A stretch of 64,000 nt of DNA from Actinomadura spongiicola (GCF_003432485.1 NZ_QVNQ01000007.1:372001-436000); one strand, 5' to 3'. Shown: positions 50,259-59,304, counted from the first letter of the stretch. Made by a program: numbers and translations. The notes: generated from the letters alone by a model not told the origin.

Positions 50259-50776
50259 ACGCTCCCCGCCGCGTCGCGTTCGGCCTGACCGACGGGGCAC
50301 ACCGCGCCCGCGACACAGCATCGCCGGTCGCACAGGCGGCACATGACGTCCGCGTCACCGATCCGCGCGTACAGACGGGTCAGCAGTTTGGCGAGGAGAG
50401 CGGTGAGCGTCGCCCGCTCGTCGTCGTCGAGGACGTCCAGCACGTCGGCCAGCGGCGCGCCACGCGCGGCGAGCATGTCGCCGACCGTGTCCTCGCCCGC
50501 CTGGGTGAGCCGTACGCGCACGACGCGCCCCTCCCCGCGCCGCCGGGTCGCCAGGCCGGAGGCCTCCAGGCCGTCCACCATCCGCGCGGCGGCGGACTGG
50601 GTGAGGCCGACGCGGCGCCCCAGTTCGGTGACGCCGACGTCGGGGGCGTCCGCCAGGACGATCAGCGCGGCGGCCGCGCTGGCGCTCACCCGTCCGGCCC
50701 CGGTGGCCCCGGCGAGCACGAGGTCGGTCACCGCCAGCGAGGTGGCGCCCAGCAGATTTCCCAGTCGTTCATGCAT
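50255..50776 (-). CDS. MarR-family regulator with C-terminal cysteine cluster
   Basis: A 173-residue winged-helix regulator (VTELGRRVGLTQSAAARMVDGLEASGLATRRRGEGRVVRVRLT, about residues 49-91). Its C-terminal tail has five or six cysteines (CRLCDRRCCVAGAVCPVGQ, about 145-163), suggesting metal binding or thiol/redox sensing. A perfect 17-bp palindrome covers its start codon. It is co-transcribed with the downstream EamA transporter gene. Confidence 0.85.
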   Translation of the reverse strand: MHERLGNLLGATSLAVTDLVLAGATGAGRVSASAAAALIVLADAPDVGVTELGRRVGLTQSAAARMVDGLEASGLATRRRGEGRVVRVRLTQAGEDTVGDMLAARGAPLADVLDVLDDDERATLTALLAKLLTRLYARIGDADVMCRLCDRRCCVAGAVCPVGQAERDAAGSV

Positions 50777-50787
50777 GACTCATGCAT
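50771..50787. promoter_or_regulatory. Perfect 17-bp palindrome over the marR start codon
   Basis: ATGCATGACTCATGCAT is an exact inverted repeat (8+1+8) that contains the marR start codon at 50774-50776. Binding there by the product would block its own transcription. It also sits 53 bp before selA, so it could affect that gene. Confidence 0.7.
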
Positions 50788-50839
50788 TATAACGCCGTGG
50801 GATGCTGGCCGGGTGGCGCGTGCACCCGGAGGTCGCCAG

Positions 50840-52150
50840 ATGGATCAGCAGGCCGAGCCCGCCGACGCGCGGCGGCGCATCGCCCGCACGGACGTGCTGC
50901 TCGCCGACCCGCGCCTGGTCGAGGCCGCGGGACGGCTCGGTCGCGGCGTCGTCAAGGCGGCCGTCGTCCGGGCGCAGCACAGAGCGCGGGTGGGAGAGAT
51001 CGCCCCGGAGGCGGTCGCCGACACGGCGGTGGAGGCGCTGCCGCCGACCGCGTCCGGGCTGCGTCCCGTGCTCAACGCGACCGGCGTCCTGCTGCACACC
51101 AACCTCGGCCGGGCGCCGCTGTCGGACGCCGCCCGGGACGCCGTGGCCGTGGCGTCCGGCGCCACCGACGTCGAACTCGACCTCGACACCGGCCGCCGCG
51201 CGAGACGCGGACGGTCCGCGCTCGCCGCCCTGGTGGAGCGGGTGCCGCCGGCGGAGGCCGCCCACGTCGTCAACAACGGCGCCGCCGCGCTCGTCCTGGC
51301 GGCGACCGCGCTCGCCGCCGACCGGGAGATCGTGATCAGCCGCGGAGAGATGGTGGAGATCGGTGACGGCTTCCGCATCCCCGAACTGCTCGCCGCGACC
51401 GGCGCGCGGCTCCGCGAGGTCGGCACCACCAACCGGACCACCCCGGACGACTACGCCGCCGCGGTCGGCGACGCGACCGGCTTCATCCTCAAGGTCCACC
51501 CGTCGAACTTCCGCGTCACCGGCTTCACCCGCGGCGCGGACGTCGCCGAACTGACCGGTCTCGGCGTCCCCGTCGTCGCCGACATCGGCTCCGGCCTCCT
51601 CGCCCCCGAACCGCTCCTTCCGGACGAACCCGACGCCGCGTCCATGCTCAGGGCCGGCGCGCACCTCGTCACGGCCAGCGGCGACAAGCTGCTCGGCGGC
51701 CCCCAGTGCGGAATCGTCCTCGGCCGCGACGACCTGGTGCGGCGCCTCGCCCGGCACCCGCTGGCCCGTGCGCTGCGGGTCGGCAAGATGACGCTCGCCG
51801 CGCTGGAGGCCACCGTCCGGGGCCCGCGCACCCCGACCGACGCGGCCCTGCACGCCGACGTCGCCTCGCTTCGGGAGCGGGCCGAACGCCTCTCCGCGCG
51901 CCTGCGGGACGGCGGCGTCGACGCCCGCGCCGTCGACGGCGAAGCGGCGGTCGGGGGCGGCGGCGCACCCGGCGTCGTCCTGCCCAGCGCCGCCGTGGCG
52001 CTACCCGAGCCGTACGCGGTGCGGCTGCGGCGCGGGACCCCGGCCGTCATGGGGCGGGTCGAGGACGGACGCTGCCTCCTCGACCTCCGCTCGGTCCCAC
52101 CCGACCAGGACGACGTCCTCGCCGGAGCCGTCCTCGCGGCCGGACGCTAG
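50840..52150 (+). CDS. selA: L-seryl-tRNA(Sec) selenium transferase
   Basis: PLP enzyme that turns seryl-tRNA(Sec) into selenocysteinyl-tRNA(Sec) with selenophosphate. The 436-residue protein has LRPVLNATGVLLHTNLGRAPLS (about residue 75), the aminotransferase-like core VADIGSGLL and the PLP Lys in TASGDKLLGGPQCGIV (about 280). ATG at 50840 follows GGAGGTCGCCAG. It is convergent with the selenoprotein formate dehydrogenase gene, with a 4-bp CTAG overlap at the stops. selB, selD and the tRNA(Sec) gene are not in the window. Confidence 0.93.
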   Translation: MDQQAEPADARRRIARTDVLLADPRLVEAAGRLGRGVVKAAVVRAQHRARVGEIAPEAVADTAVEALPPTASGLRPVLNATGVLLHTNLGRAPLSDAARDAVAVASGATDVELDLDTGRRARRGRSALAALVERVPPAEAAHVVNNGAAALVLAATALAADREIVISRGEMVEIGDGFRIPELLAATGARLREVGTTNRTTPDDYAAAVGDATGFILKVHPSNFRVTGFTRGADVAELTGLGVPVVADIGSGLLAPEPLLPDEPDAASMLRAGAHLVTASGDKLLGGPQCGIVLGRDDLVRRLARHPLARALRVGKMTLAALEATVRGPRTPTDAALHADVASLRERAERLSARLRDGGVDARAVDGEAAVGGGGAPGVVLPSAAVALPEPYAVRLRRGTPAVMGRVEDGRCLLDLRSVPPDQDDVLAGAVLAAGR

Positions 52151-55100
52151 ACCTCGGTGCCCGTCTCGTCGGTGATCCCGGCCCGCTCCCGGTACTCGCG
52201 GACGAGCGCCACGGCGGCGGGCCCGCGCGGCCGCCGTCCCGGGCGGATGTCGCACGCGAGGGCCTTCGCCTCCTGGATGTGCGTGTTCGGGTCCAGGCTG
52301 AGATGCAGCAGCTCGTTCGCCGCGTCACCACGGCTGTAACCGTTCGGCCCCCAGTGGTAGGGCAGGCCGATCTGATGCAGCGTCCGGCCGTCCACGACGA
52401 GCGCGGCCATCCGCTCCGTCACCAGGACCCGCGCCTCCACCACGGCGCGCGGGCTCACGATCGTCGCCCACCCGCCGTGCTCCAGGTTCCGCATCGCCGC
52501 CAGTTCCGGCGACACCTCGCAGAAGAACTCCGGCTGCAACTCGGCCAGATACGGCTGCCACCGCGACATGCCGCCCGCCGTGTGATGCTCGGTGAGCCGG
52601 TACGTCGTCGCCACGAACGGGTACACGTCCGCGCCCGGCTCCCCGTCGACGGGTCCGTAGCGGTTGTCGGGATGCCGCGGCGGCAGATGCCGGACCGGAT
52701 TGCGCTGCTGCCCGTACAGCGGGTTCGTGAACGGCGACTCCTGCGGTTCGTAGTGCGCCGGGAGGGGGCCGTCGGTCAGCCCCGCCGGGACGTACAGCCA
52801 CGCCTTGCCGTCCGCCTGCATGATGAACGGGTCGTCGCCCGCGAGCGCGTCCGGGCCCGTCGCGTCTTCGGGGGGTTGGTAGTCCGGCGGCCGGTCGGCG
52901 ATGAAGTCGGGCACGTCATGGCCCGTCCACGTGCCCTGCTCCGCGTCCCACCAGATGAGGGCCTTGCGTTCGCTCCACGGGTTGCCGTCCGGGTCGGCGG
53001 ACGCCCGGTTGTAGATGATGCGCCGGTTCATCGGCCACGCCCATCCCCACTCGGGAGCGACCCAGTTCTGGTCCCGGCCCGGTTTGCGGCGGGCGGTCTG
53101 GTTGACGCCGTCCGCGTAGCAGCCGCAGTAAATCCAGCAGCCGCAACTGGTGGAACCGTCGTCCTTGAGCTGCGTGTAGGACGACAGCGGGTTCCCTTCA
53201 CCGTCGAACCCGTTGATCTCCGCCAGCACCGCCTCGGCGTCCGGTTCGTCCAGGGGCCCCTCGGTCGGGTAGTCCCACGTCAGATCCAGCACCGGACGGT
53301 CCATCTCTTCGGACGACCCCGCGAGCTTCTCCCTGATGATCCGGCCCAGGTGGTACATGAACCACAGGTCGCTGCGTGTGTCCTCGACCGGCTCGACGGC
53401 CTTGTAGTGCCATTGCAGCATCCGCTGCGTGTTCGTGAAGCTGCCGTCCTTCTCGGTGTGCGCGGCGGCGGGCAGGAAGAAAACCTCAGTGCCGATGTCC
53501 TCGGTCCGCATCTCGCCCGTGTCGATCTCGGGACCGTCCTTCCACCAGGTCGCCGACTCGATCAGCGAGAAGTCGCGGACGACGAGCCACTCCAGGTTCG
53601 CCATCCCGAGCCGCTGGATCTTCGCGTTGGCCGACCCGACCGCCGGGTTCTCGCCCAGCAGGAAGTAGCCCTTGCAGTCGCCCGCGATCTGGGCCATCGA
53701 CGTCTCGTACGTGCTGTGCGCACCCGTCAGGCGAGGCAGGTAGTTGAAGCAGTAGTCGTTGTCCTCCGTCGCCGCGTCGCCCCAGTACGACTTCATCAAG
53801 CTGACGAAGTACGCGCGTATGTTGCCCCAGAAACCCTTGCGGGCCGCCTCCGCCTCGATGAACGTGTCCAGGTCCTCGTTCGAGTGCGCGTGCGGCATCG
53901 GTATGTAGCCGGGCAGCAGGTTGAACAACGTCGGGATGTCCGTCGAGCCCTGGATGGACGCGTGACCCCGCAACGCCAGGATGCCGCCGCCCGGACGCCC
54001 GATGTTGCCGAGCAGCGTCTGCAGGATCGAGGCCGTCCGGATGTACTGGACGCCGACCGTGTGCTGCGTCCAGCCGACCGCGTAGGCGAACGCGGTCGTC
54101 CGTTCGGGTCCGGAGTTCTCCGTGACCATCTCGCAGACCTTCAGGAACTGCTCCTTCGGGACACCGCAGATCCGCTCCACCATCTCCGGCGTGTACCGCG
54201 CGAAGTGCCGCTTGAGCACCTGGAACACACACCGCGGATGCTCCAGCGACGGGTCGCGCTGCGGGTGGCCCTCACCGATCCCGGCACCGCCCGAACCGTG
54301 CGCCTCACCCCGTCCCGCCTCCGACACCCGGGGCTCCCACTGCATGTCGCGTTGCCCGGCCGCGGCCTGGGCGTTCATCCCCTCGTACTGCCACGAGTCG
54401 GTGTCATAGGTGCGCTTCTCCCGGTCGAGCCCGGAGAACACCCCGTCGAGATCCTCGGTGTCGCGGAAATCCTCCGAAAGGATCACCGACGCGTTCGTGT
54501 ACGCCACCACGTAGTCGCGGAAGTACTTGTCGTTCTCCAGCACGTAGCGGACCATCCCGCCGAGGAACGCGATGTCACTCCCGGCCCGCAGCGGCACATG
54601 CGCGTCCGCGAGCGCACTCGTCCGCGTGAACCGGGGGTCCACATGGACGAGCTTGGCCCCACGCGCCTTCGCCTCCATCACCCACTGGAACCCGACCGGA
54701 TGGCACTCGGCCATGTTCGAGCCCTGGATGACGATGCAGTCCGCGTTCTGCAGATCCTGCTGGAACGTGGTCGCGCCGCCGCGTCCGAACGAGGTTCCCA
54801 GACCGGGAACGGTGGAGGAGTGTCAAATACGCGCCTGATTCTCGATCTGCACCGCGCCGAGCGCGGTGAACAGCTTCTTGATCAGGTAGTTCTCCTCGTT
54901 GTCGAGGGTGGCGCCGCCGAGGCTCGCGAAGCCCAGCGTCCGCCGCACCCGCAGCCCGTCCTCGCTCTCCCACTGCCAGCCGCGCCGCCGCGCGTCTATC
55001 ACCCGGTCGGCGATCATCTCCATCGCGGTGTCGAGTTCGAGCGGTTCCCACTCGGTGCCGTACGGCCGCCGGTAGAGCACCCGGTGCTCGCGGGCCGACC

Positions 55101-55392
55101 CGGTGGTCAACTGGAGCGTGGCCGACCCCTTCGGGCACAGCCGCCCGCGGCTGACCGGTGAGTCCGGGTCGCCCTCGACGTGGGTGACCTTGCCGTCCTT
55201 GACGTAGACGTCCTGGCCGCAGCCGACCGCGCAGTACGGGCAGACGGACTTGACGACCCGGTCGGCCTCGCTCACCCGCGCCCTGATCCGCTCGGTGCCC
55301 GCGCTCTTCGCCGCGGCCCCACGCCCCAGCGGATCGTCACCGGTGAACTGGCGGTAGACGGGCCACGACCCGATCCAGGTACGAACGCCCAC
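52147..55392 (-). CDS. Selenocysteine-containing formate dehydrogenase, catalytic subunit
   Basis: Oxidises formate to CO2 at a molybdenum/tungsten bis-MGD centre. Read through an in-frame TGA at 54825-54823 (codon 190) the product has 1081 residues. The N-terminal [4Fe-4S] ligands are Cys 51, 54, 58 and 86 (CPYCAVGC ... CPKG). The TGA lies in ENQARI-U-HSSTVPGLG, the exact position of Sec in FdnG/FdhF proteins, and a SECIS hairpin follows. The MGD-binding and C-terminal molydopterin dinucleotide-binding domains continue to the end. GTG at 55392 follows AGGGGTGG. No twin-arginine signal is seen, so it is probably cytoplasmic. No beta or gamma subunit gene adjoins it. Confidence 0.93.
54790..54825 (-). 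promoter_or_regulatory. Bacterial SECIS element with Sec UGA codon
   Basis: After the UGA (54825-54823) there are 18 nt, ending in GUUCCC, then the loop GGUCU (54804-54800) and GGGAAC. The six-pair apical stem with a GGUCU loop at this spacing matches the E. coli fdhF SECIS, in which SelB contacts the loop G and U. Confidence 0.9.
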
Positions 55393-55537
55393 GTCACCAC
55401 CCCTCACCTCGGCGCGCCGTCCACCTACCCGGCGCCCCTCCCACGAAACACCCGGGGCCCTCCGCGAACCGGGAGGCGTCAACCCACGTACAAGTCAGCG
55501 GACGTCCAGGCGGACCCTCCGGACAGCGGGACTGCGC

Positions 55538-55909
55538 ATGCGAAGTATCGACGACGGCTGGCTGCGATTCCTGACCGAACTGGAGGACGACTGCCCGGCG
55601 TGCCACGGCACCGGCAGGACGGCGAACGCGCGGTGGCGGGCCTGGCACCAGCGCGCCCACGAACTGATCGCGGTGGCCGAGGCCGCGCACCGCGCCAACG
55701 AACTGACCCCGGTTCCCCACACCACGCCGGACGGGCCCGCCATCGTCACCGCGGTGGAACGCGCCATCGAGGACCACATGAGGGCCCGTCCCGCGGACCC
55801 CGAGGAAACCCCCTGTGGCACGTGCCACGGCATCGGCAGGCAACTCACCCCCGCGGGCCGCATGTTCACCGACCTCCTGACCCGCCACGGCTTCATCCGC
55901 AACGCGTAA
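55538..55909 (+). CDS. Small protein with two DnaJ-type zinc knuckles
   Basis: A 123-residue protein of unknown role. It has CPACHGTGR at about residue 19 and CGTCHGIGR at about 92. These two CxxCxGxGR half-sites together could bind one zinc ion, as in the DnaJ cysteine-rich domain. The middle is helical. It is divergent from the formate dehydrogenase gene and ends 50 bp before the ArsR-fusion gene, with an operator-like region between. A function in metal or protein handling is only an inference. Confidence 0.72.
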   Translation: MRSIDDGWLRFLTELEDDCPACHGTGRTANARWRAWHQRAHELIAVAEAAHRANELTPVPHTTPDGPAIVTAVERAIEDHMRARPADPEETPCGTCHGIGRQLTPAGRMFTDLLTRHGFIRNA

Positions 55910-55911
55910 TC

Positions 55912-55948
55912 GATCAAACCAGACTGATAGATCAAACCAGTTTGTTCT
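55912..55948. promoter_or_regulatory. Putative ArsR-type operator
   Basis: GATCAAACCAG occurs twice (55912-55922 and 55930-55940). The second copy extends to the inverted repeat CAAAC-CA-GTTTG (55933-55944). The cluster ends 15 bp before the GTG of the ArsR-fusion gene, where an ArsR repressor would bind its own promoter. Confidence 0.65.
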
Positions 55949-55959
55949 AAGCTGTCGTT

Positions 55960-56703
55960 GTGTCCACCGTCACAGCACAGCCGCCCGAGTTCCTCCAGCT
56001 GACCGGGCACCCGATCCGCTGGCAGCTGCTCACCGAGCTGACACACAGCGACCGCCAGGTCCGTGAACTGGCGGCGCTGATCGGTCGACGCCAGAGCCTG
56101 GTCTCCTACCACCTGGCCCAGCTGCGCGAAGGCGGGCTGGTGACCGTACGGCGCAGCTCGGCCGACGGCCGCGACACCTACTACCGCCTCGACCTGGAAG
56201 CCTGCCGCGACCGTCTCGCCGAGGCGGCCACCGCCCTTCACCCCGGCCTGCGCCTCGCCCCGGCGCCACCGCCCGCGCCCGTTCCGCGCCCGCCCGTCCG
56301 GGTCCTCTTCCTGTGCACGGGCAACAGCTCCCGCTCCCAGATGGCGGAGGCGATCCTGGAACAGGTGGGCGGCTCCCACTTCGAGGCCGCCAGCGCCGGA
56401 AGCCACCCGATGCCCCTGCACCCCAACGCCGTGCGCGTCATGCGTGAACGCGGCCTCGACATCGGCGGCCGCCGCTCCAAGCACCTGAGCGAGTTCACCG
56501 ACCGGACGTTCCACCACGTGATCAGCCTGTGCGATCGCGTTCGGGAAGTGTGCCCCGACTTCCCCGGCCGACCCAGGACCGCGCACTGGAGCATGCCCGA
56601 CCCGGCGACCGAGGGAACGGACGACGCGACCACCTACCCGGCATTCGTCCGTACCGCGTCCGAACTGAACACCCGCATCCAATTCCTGCTGTCCACGACC
56701 TGA
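55960..56703 (+). CDS. ArsR repressor fused to low-molecular-weight phosphatase/arsenate reductase
   Basis: A 247-residue fusion. Residues about 8-85 are an ArsR winged helix (HPIRWQLLTELTHSDRQVRELAALIGRRQSLVSYHLAQLREGGLV). Residues about 105-245 are a low-molecular-weight tyrosine phosphatase/ArsC domain with the CX5R loop VLFLCTGNSSRSQMAEAIL and the DP pair in SMPDPATEG. This suggests a protein that senses and also reduces arsenate, or a phosphatase that controls its own expression. No arsenite pump gene is adjacent. The CxxC/C sensor cysteines typical of E. coli ArsR are not in the HTH part. GTG start behind a tandem operator-like region. Confidence 0.87.
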   Translation: MSTVTAQPPEFLQLTGHPIRWQLLTELTHSDRQVRELAALIGRRQSLVSYHLAQLREGGLVTVRRSSADGRDTYYRLDLEACRDRLAEAATALHPGLRLAPAPPPAPVPRPPVRVLFLCTGNSSRSQMAEAILEQVGGSHFEAASAGSHPMPLHPNAVRVMRERGLDIGGRRSKHLSEFTDRTFHHVISLCDRVREVCPDFPGRPRTAHWSMPDPATEGTDDATTYPAFVRTASELNTRIQFLLSTT

Positions 56704-56723
56704 CAAGATCAAGGGGCGAAGAA

Positions 56724-57113
56724 ATGCCGGAAGACCTGACGAATTTCGTGAACGTCCGCTACATGGTGAACGACGTCGAAACAGCGGTCGGCTTCTACAC
56801 CGAACACCTCGGCTTCACCGTCAGGACGAACGCGGCACCGGCGTTCGCCGACGTCGTCCGCGGCAACCTGCGGCTCCTGCTCAGCGGCCCGTCCAGCTCG
56901 GCGGGCCGCCCCATGCCGGACGGCACCGAGCCGGCACCCGGCGGCTGGAACCGCATCCACCTCATCGTGCCGGACATCGCCGCCGAGGTGGACCGCCTCC
57001 GCAATGCGGGCCTCACTTTCCGGAACGACATCGTCACCGGCCCGGGCGGCAATCAGATCCTGCTGGAAGACCCGTCCGGCAACCCGATCGAACTCTTCCA
57101 ACCGGCCGCCTGA
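56724..57113 (+). CDS. VOC (glyoxalase/bleomycin-resistance fold) protein
   Basis: A 129-residue vicinal-oxygen-chelate protein with VNVRYMVNDVETAVGFYTEHLGF at the start, NRIHLIVPDIAAEVDRLRNAG (about residue 78) and LLEDPSGNPIELFQP at the end, giving the His/Glu metal-site positions. It follows the ArsR fusion by 20 bp and is likely in its operon, where VOC proteins can act in organoarsenical resistance; other substrates are equally possible. Confidence 0.83.
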   Translation: MPEDLTNFVNVRYMVNDVETAVGFYTEHLGFTVRTNAAPAFADVVRGNLRLLLSGPSSSAGRPMPDGTEPAPGGWNRIHLIVPDIAAEVDRLRNAGLTFRNDIVTGPGGNQILLEDPSGNPIELFQPAA

Positions 57114-57121
57114 CGACCACC

Positions 57122-57155
57122 GAGCACCGGCGGCCTGACCAGGCCGCCGGTGCTC
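57122..57155 (+). terminator. Terminator of the arsR-fusion/VOC operon
   Basis: GAGCACCGGCGGCCT (57122-57136) and AGGCCGCCGGTGCTC (57141-57155) form a perfect 15-bp stem with a GACC loop, beginning 8 bp after the VOC stop. No T-run follows. Confidence 0.85.
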
Positions 57156-57498
57156 ACGCATGCCCGGCCGGCGACCGTTTCCGGCCAGCACCCGATGCCC
57201 GTACACCTGCTCATCGACCCTCCCCACCCCCCGACCCCCGTTTGGAACGATTCTTTGTCAAAGACCCGGTATTGACCCTCGATGATCGATGATCAAGTCG
57301 GCTGAAGCGCTTTCATTGGACAATTGAAATGGATCGAAAAGTTGAAAAACTTAGATTGACGATACTTAACTATAGAAGTTATCCTCTGTTCAGATCTTGG
57401 ATCTGTCAGCGCCGGTGTCCGTCCAGTCCAGACCTCCGGCCCCACTTCTTCGGTCTCCTGAAGAAGTGGAAGCTCCTACTGTTGAGCAGAGGAACCAC
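57156..57498. other. AT-rich non-coding region upstream of the DUF4360 gene
   Basis: No gene is supported here. From about 57240 to 57400 the base composition turns clearly AT-rich compared with the rest of the window (stretches such as GAAAAGTTGAAAAACTTAG and ATACTTAACTATAGAAG), with a short direct repeat TCGATGATCGATGATC near 57277. This probably holds the promoter of the secreted protein gene and may mark horizontally acquired DNA. Confidence 0.6.
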
Positions 57499-58161
57499 AT
57501 GCGTAGAGGTATCGCCGCTTCTGTCGCTGTCACCGCGCTCGCCTTGACCGCGGTGTCCACCACCCCCGCAGCCGCGTCCGGGGAATTTCTCGAACGCGGC
57601 CCCGAGGGAGTCACCATCGAGATCGCCACGGTCATGGGCAGTGGATGTCCGCAGGACACCGCCGCGGTGGCCCTGTCCAAGGACGCCGAGGCCTTCACCA
57701 TCACCTACAGCAAGTACCTCGCCCAGGTGGGCGGCGCTTCACCGCCCACCGACGAGCGCAAGAACTGTCAGATCAACCTGAGAGTGCACGTTCCCCAGGG
57801 CTTCACCTACGCCGTCTCGAAAGTGGACTACCGCGGCTTCGCCAACTTGCAACCCGGCGCAACCGCCACCCAGATCGCCAGCTACTACTTCCAAGGCGAT
57901 ACGAGCACCAGGCACCACGCCACCGAATTCAAAGGCCCGCACAAGAAGTTCTGGCAGACCACCGACCTCGTACCGCTGGCCGCGCTCGTATGGTCACCAT
58001 GCGGTGAACAGCGCAACTTCAACATCAATACGCAACTGCTGGTGGACGTCGGGACCTCGGACGATTCGAAGGTCAGCTACATCAACATGGACTCCACCGA
58101 CGGCGACATCAACACCACATACCACTACTCCTGGAAGCGTTGCGTTAAACCAGGAAACTGA
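57499..58161 (+). CDS. Secreted DUF4360 family protein
   Basis: A 220-residue exported protein. The signal peptide is RRGIAASVAVTALALTAVSTTPAAASG, with cleavage probably after AAA-S near residue 27. The mature part has the DUF4360 pattern: GSGCPQDTAAVALSKD, NCQINLRVHVPQGFTYAV, DYRGFANLQPGA, YYFQG and VWSPCGEQRNFNINTQLLV, ending YHYSWKRC. Four cysteines suggest disulphides. The function of the family is unknown. ATG at 57499 with AGAGGA upstream is chosen. An AT-rich region precedes it. Confidence 0.85.
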   Translation: MRRGIAASVAVTALALTAVSTTPAAASGEFLERGPEGVTIEIATVMGSGCPQDTAAVALSKDAEAFTITYSKYLAQVGGASPPTDERKNCQINLRVHVPQGFTYAVSKVDYRGFANLQPGATATQIASYYFQGDTSTRHHATEFKGPHKKFWQTTDLVPLAALVWSPCGEQRNFNINTQLLVDVGTSDDSKVSYINMDSTDGDINTTYHYSWKRCVKPGN

Positions 58162-58402
58162 TTCCGGCCAAGCGCAGGGAGTGGCCACCTGGACGCCGGC
58201 CGCATACCGGAAGAAGTGTCCAAGACACCGATCGGTCCAACCGGGCCATGCCCTCCTACAACGGGCACGGCCCGGTCCCGCCACAGCCAGAGTCGTGGCT
58301 CAGAGCACCGATCCAGACAGGCGCCTCGCTCTCGACACGTGATCCCGCCCACGGCAGGCTCGGGAACGTCCCCATGGTCCGCCATTGGAACGTGGGCCGT
58401 CC

Positions 58403-58495
58403 ATGGCCTTCTCCGACGAGCACCAGGAAGTGCCGTTCGTAGTTCTGAAGCAATTCATCGACCGAGTCGGCAAAGCACTCGCCACCACGACCTGA
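58403..58495 (+). pseudogene. Short coding remnant
   Basis: A 30-residue reading frame, MAFSDEHQEVPFVVLKQFID followed by RVGKALATTT, with amino-acid use like a real protein rather than a chance high-GC frame. It lies in an otherwise gene-free 600-bp stretch (58162-58776) just left of a tRNA fragment. It may be the last part of a gene lost when the neighbouring element decayed. Nothing else in the stretch looks coding. Confidence 0.3.
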
Positions 58496-58554
58496 CCGGG
58501 CACGCCCTGGGCACGATCTCGGGGCGAGAAGGGCCCAGGCGGGAAGTAGGGTTC

Positions 58555-58617
58555 CTGCCTGGGCCTTTGGGGTGGAGCGGGCGACGGGAATTGAACCCGC
58601 GTAGGCAGTTTGGAAGA
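58555..58617. repeat. Left att-like repeat with truncated tRNA-Gly fragment
   Basis: CTGCCTGGGCCTTTG...GAGCGGGCGACGGGAAT-GAACCCGCGTAG-CAGTTTGGAAGA repeats the sequence at 59812-59875 with few changes. It carries only the 3' half of the tRNA-Gly gene (T arm and acceptor strand). A remnant of the upstream GGCCCAGG hairpin is also shared (58531 and 59788). Confidence 0.75.
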
Positions 58618-58776
58618 TTTCGGGCCACGATCTTGAAACCAGCCCCAACGCAGGTCACCGCCCACACCCCGTGATCCGCAAGCGACCGTAGCCCCCCGCT
58701 ATCGACCATCCCAACGGGCACGATCAGGGCACGGCCTTTCGGTGACCGAACCGATCATCGGAAGGCATGGGTGCGG

Positions 58777-59157
58777 TCAGCTTGGTGTCCTAGCGTTGAA
58801 GGGCGGCTCGGGAGGATCCGAGTGTCCGTTGCTGCCTGCGGCCGTCACTTGCCAGCAAGGTTCTCTCGCATCGTCGAGGTAGAGCCACACGTAGACGACG
58901 GGGAAGGGCTTGCCTTCGTGATCGAGGGGCGGCTCGGTGGCAGCAGTGGCAAGCTGCTGGGCCAAGATGCCGGCGTAGCCCGTGGAAAACTGCGGACGGT
59001 GATTGACTTGCACCACCGTGGTAGGCCGGTCACCCTGCCAGATGGTGAGTTGGTCACCGGTTACACCGATGCTGGTGATGGTGTCTGCACGGATGAGATG
59101 GATGTCTTCGGTCACCAGCCAGACCACGGGGGGACTCGTGAAGGCTTCGGGCTCCAT
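58777..59157 (-). CDS. Hypothetical protein inside the integrated relic
   Basis: A 126-residue protein with no recognised family. It starts MEPEAFTSPPVVWLVTEDIH and contains TSIGVTGDQLTIWQGDRPTTVVQVNH, a beta-rich pattern, then PFPVVYVWLYLDDAREPCWQ. Codon choice is less GC-biased than in neighbouring genes. It is the only intact-looking gene between the two tRNA-Gly repeats, so it is probably cargo of the former element. Confidence 0.55.
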   Translation of the reverse strand: MEPEAFTSPPVVWLVTEDIHLIRADTITSIGVTGDQLTIWQGDRPTTVVQVNHRPQFSTGYAGILAQQLATAATEPPLDHEGKPFPVVYVWLYLDDAREPCWQVTAAGSNGHSDPPEPPFNARTPS

Positions 59158-59304
59158 AACAGCGGATCCTAGAGGTAATACGGCGTCTTCGAGAGTTTAC
59201 GTCCGGCCCTTGTGGCTGTCTTGGGCATGCGGCGTAGCCGCTGTTCTTCCCCCACTTTCCTCCCCCCGGCCCCGACGAGACCTGTACTTAGCGACGGACG
59301 GGTT

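Noticed and set aside
52147-54714. Treating the two halves of formate dehydrogenase as a frameshifted or nonsense pseudogene.
   Set aside because: The interrupting codon is TGA, in frame, at the conserved Sec position, with a SECIS hairpin and a selA gene alongside.
57236-57256. CGTTTGGAACGATTC as an eighth operator of the island's palindrome.
   Set aside because: Only one half-site is recognisable and no CCAAACG partner lies at the right spacing; it is far from the catabolic genes.
58573-58620. Second tRNA-Gly gene.
   Set aside because: Only the T arm and 3' acceptor strand are present; the D arm, anticodon arm closing strand and 5' acceptor are absent.
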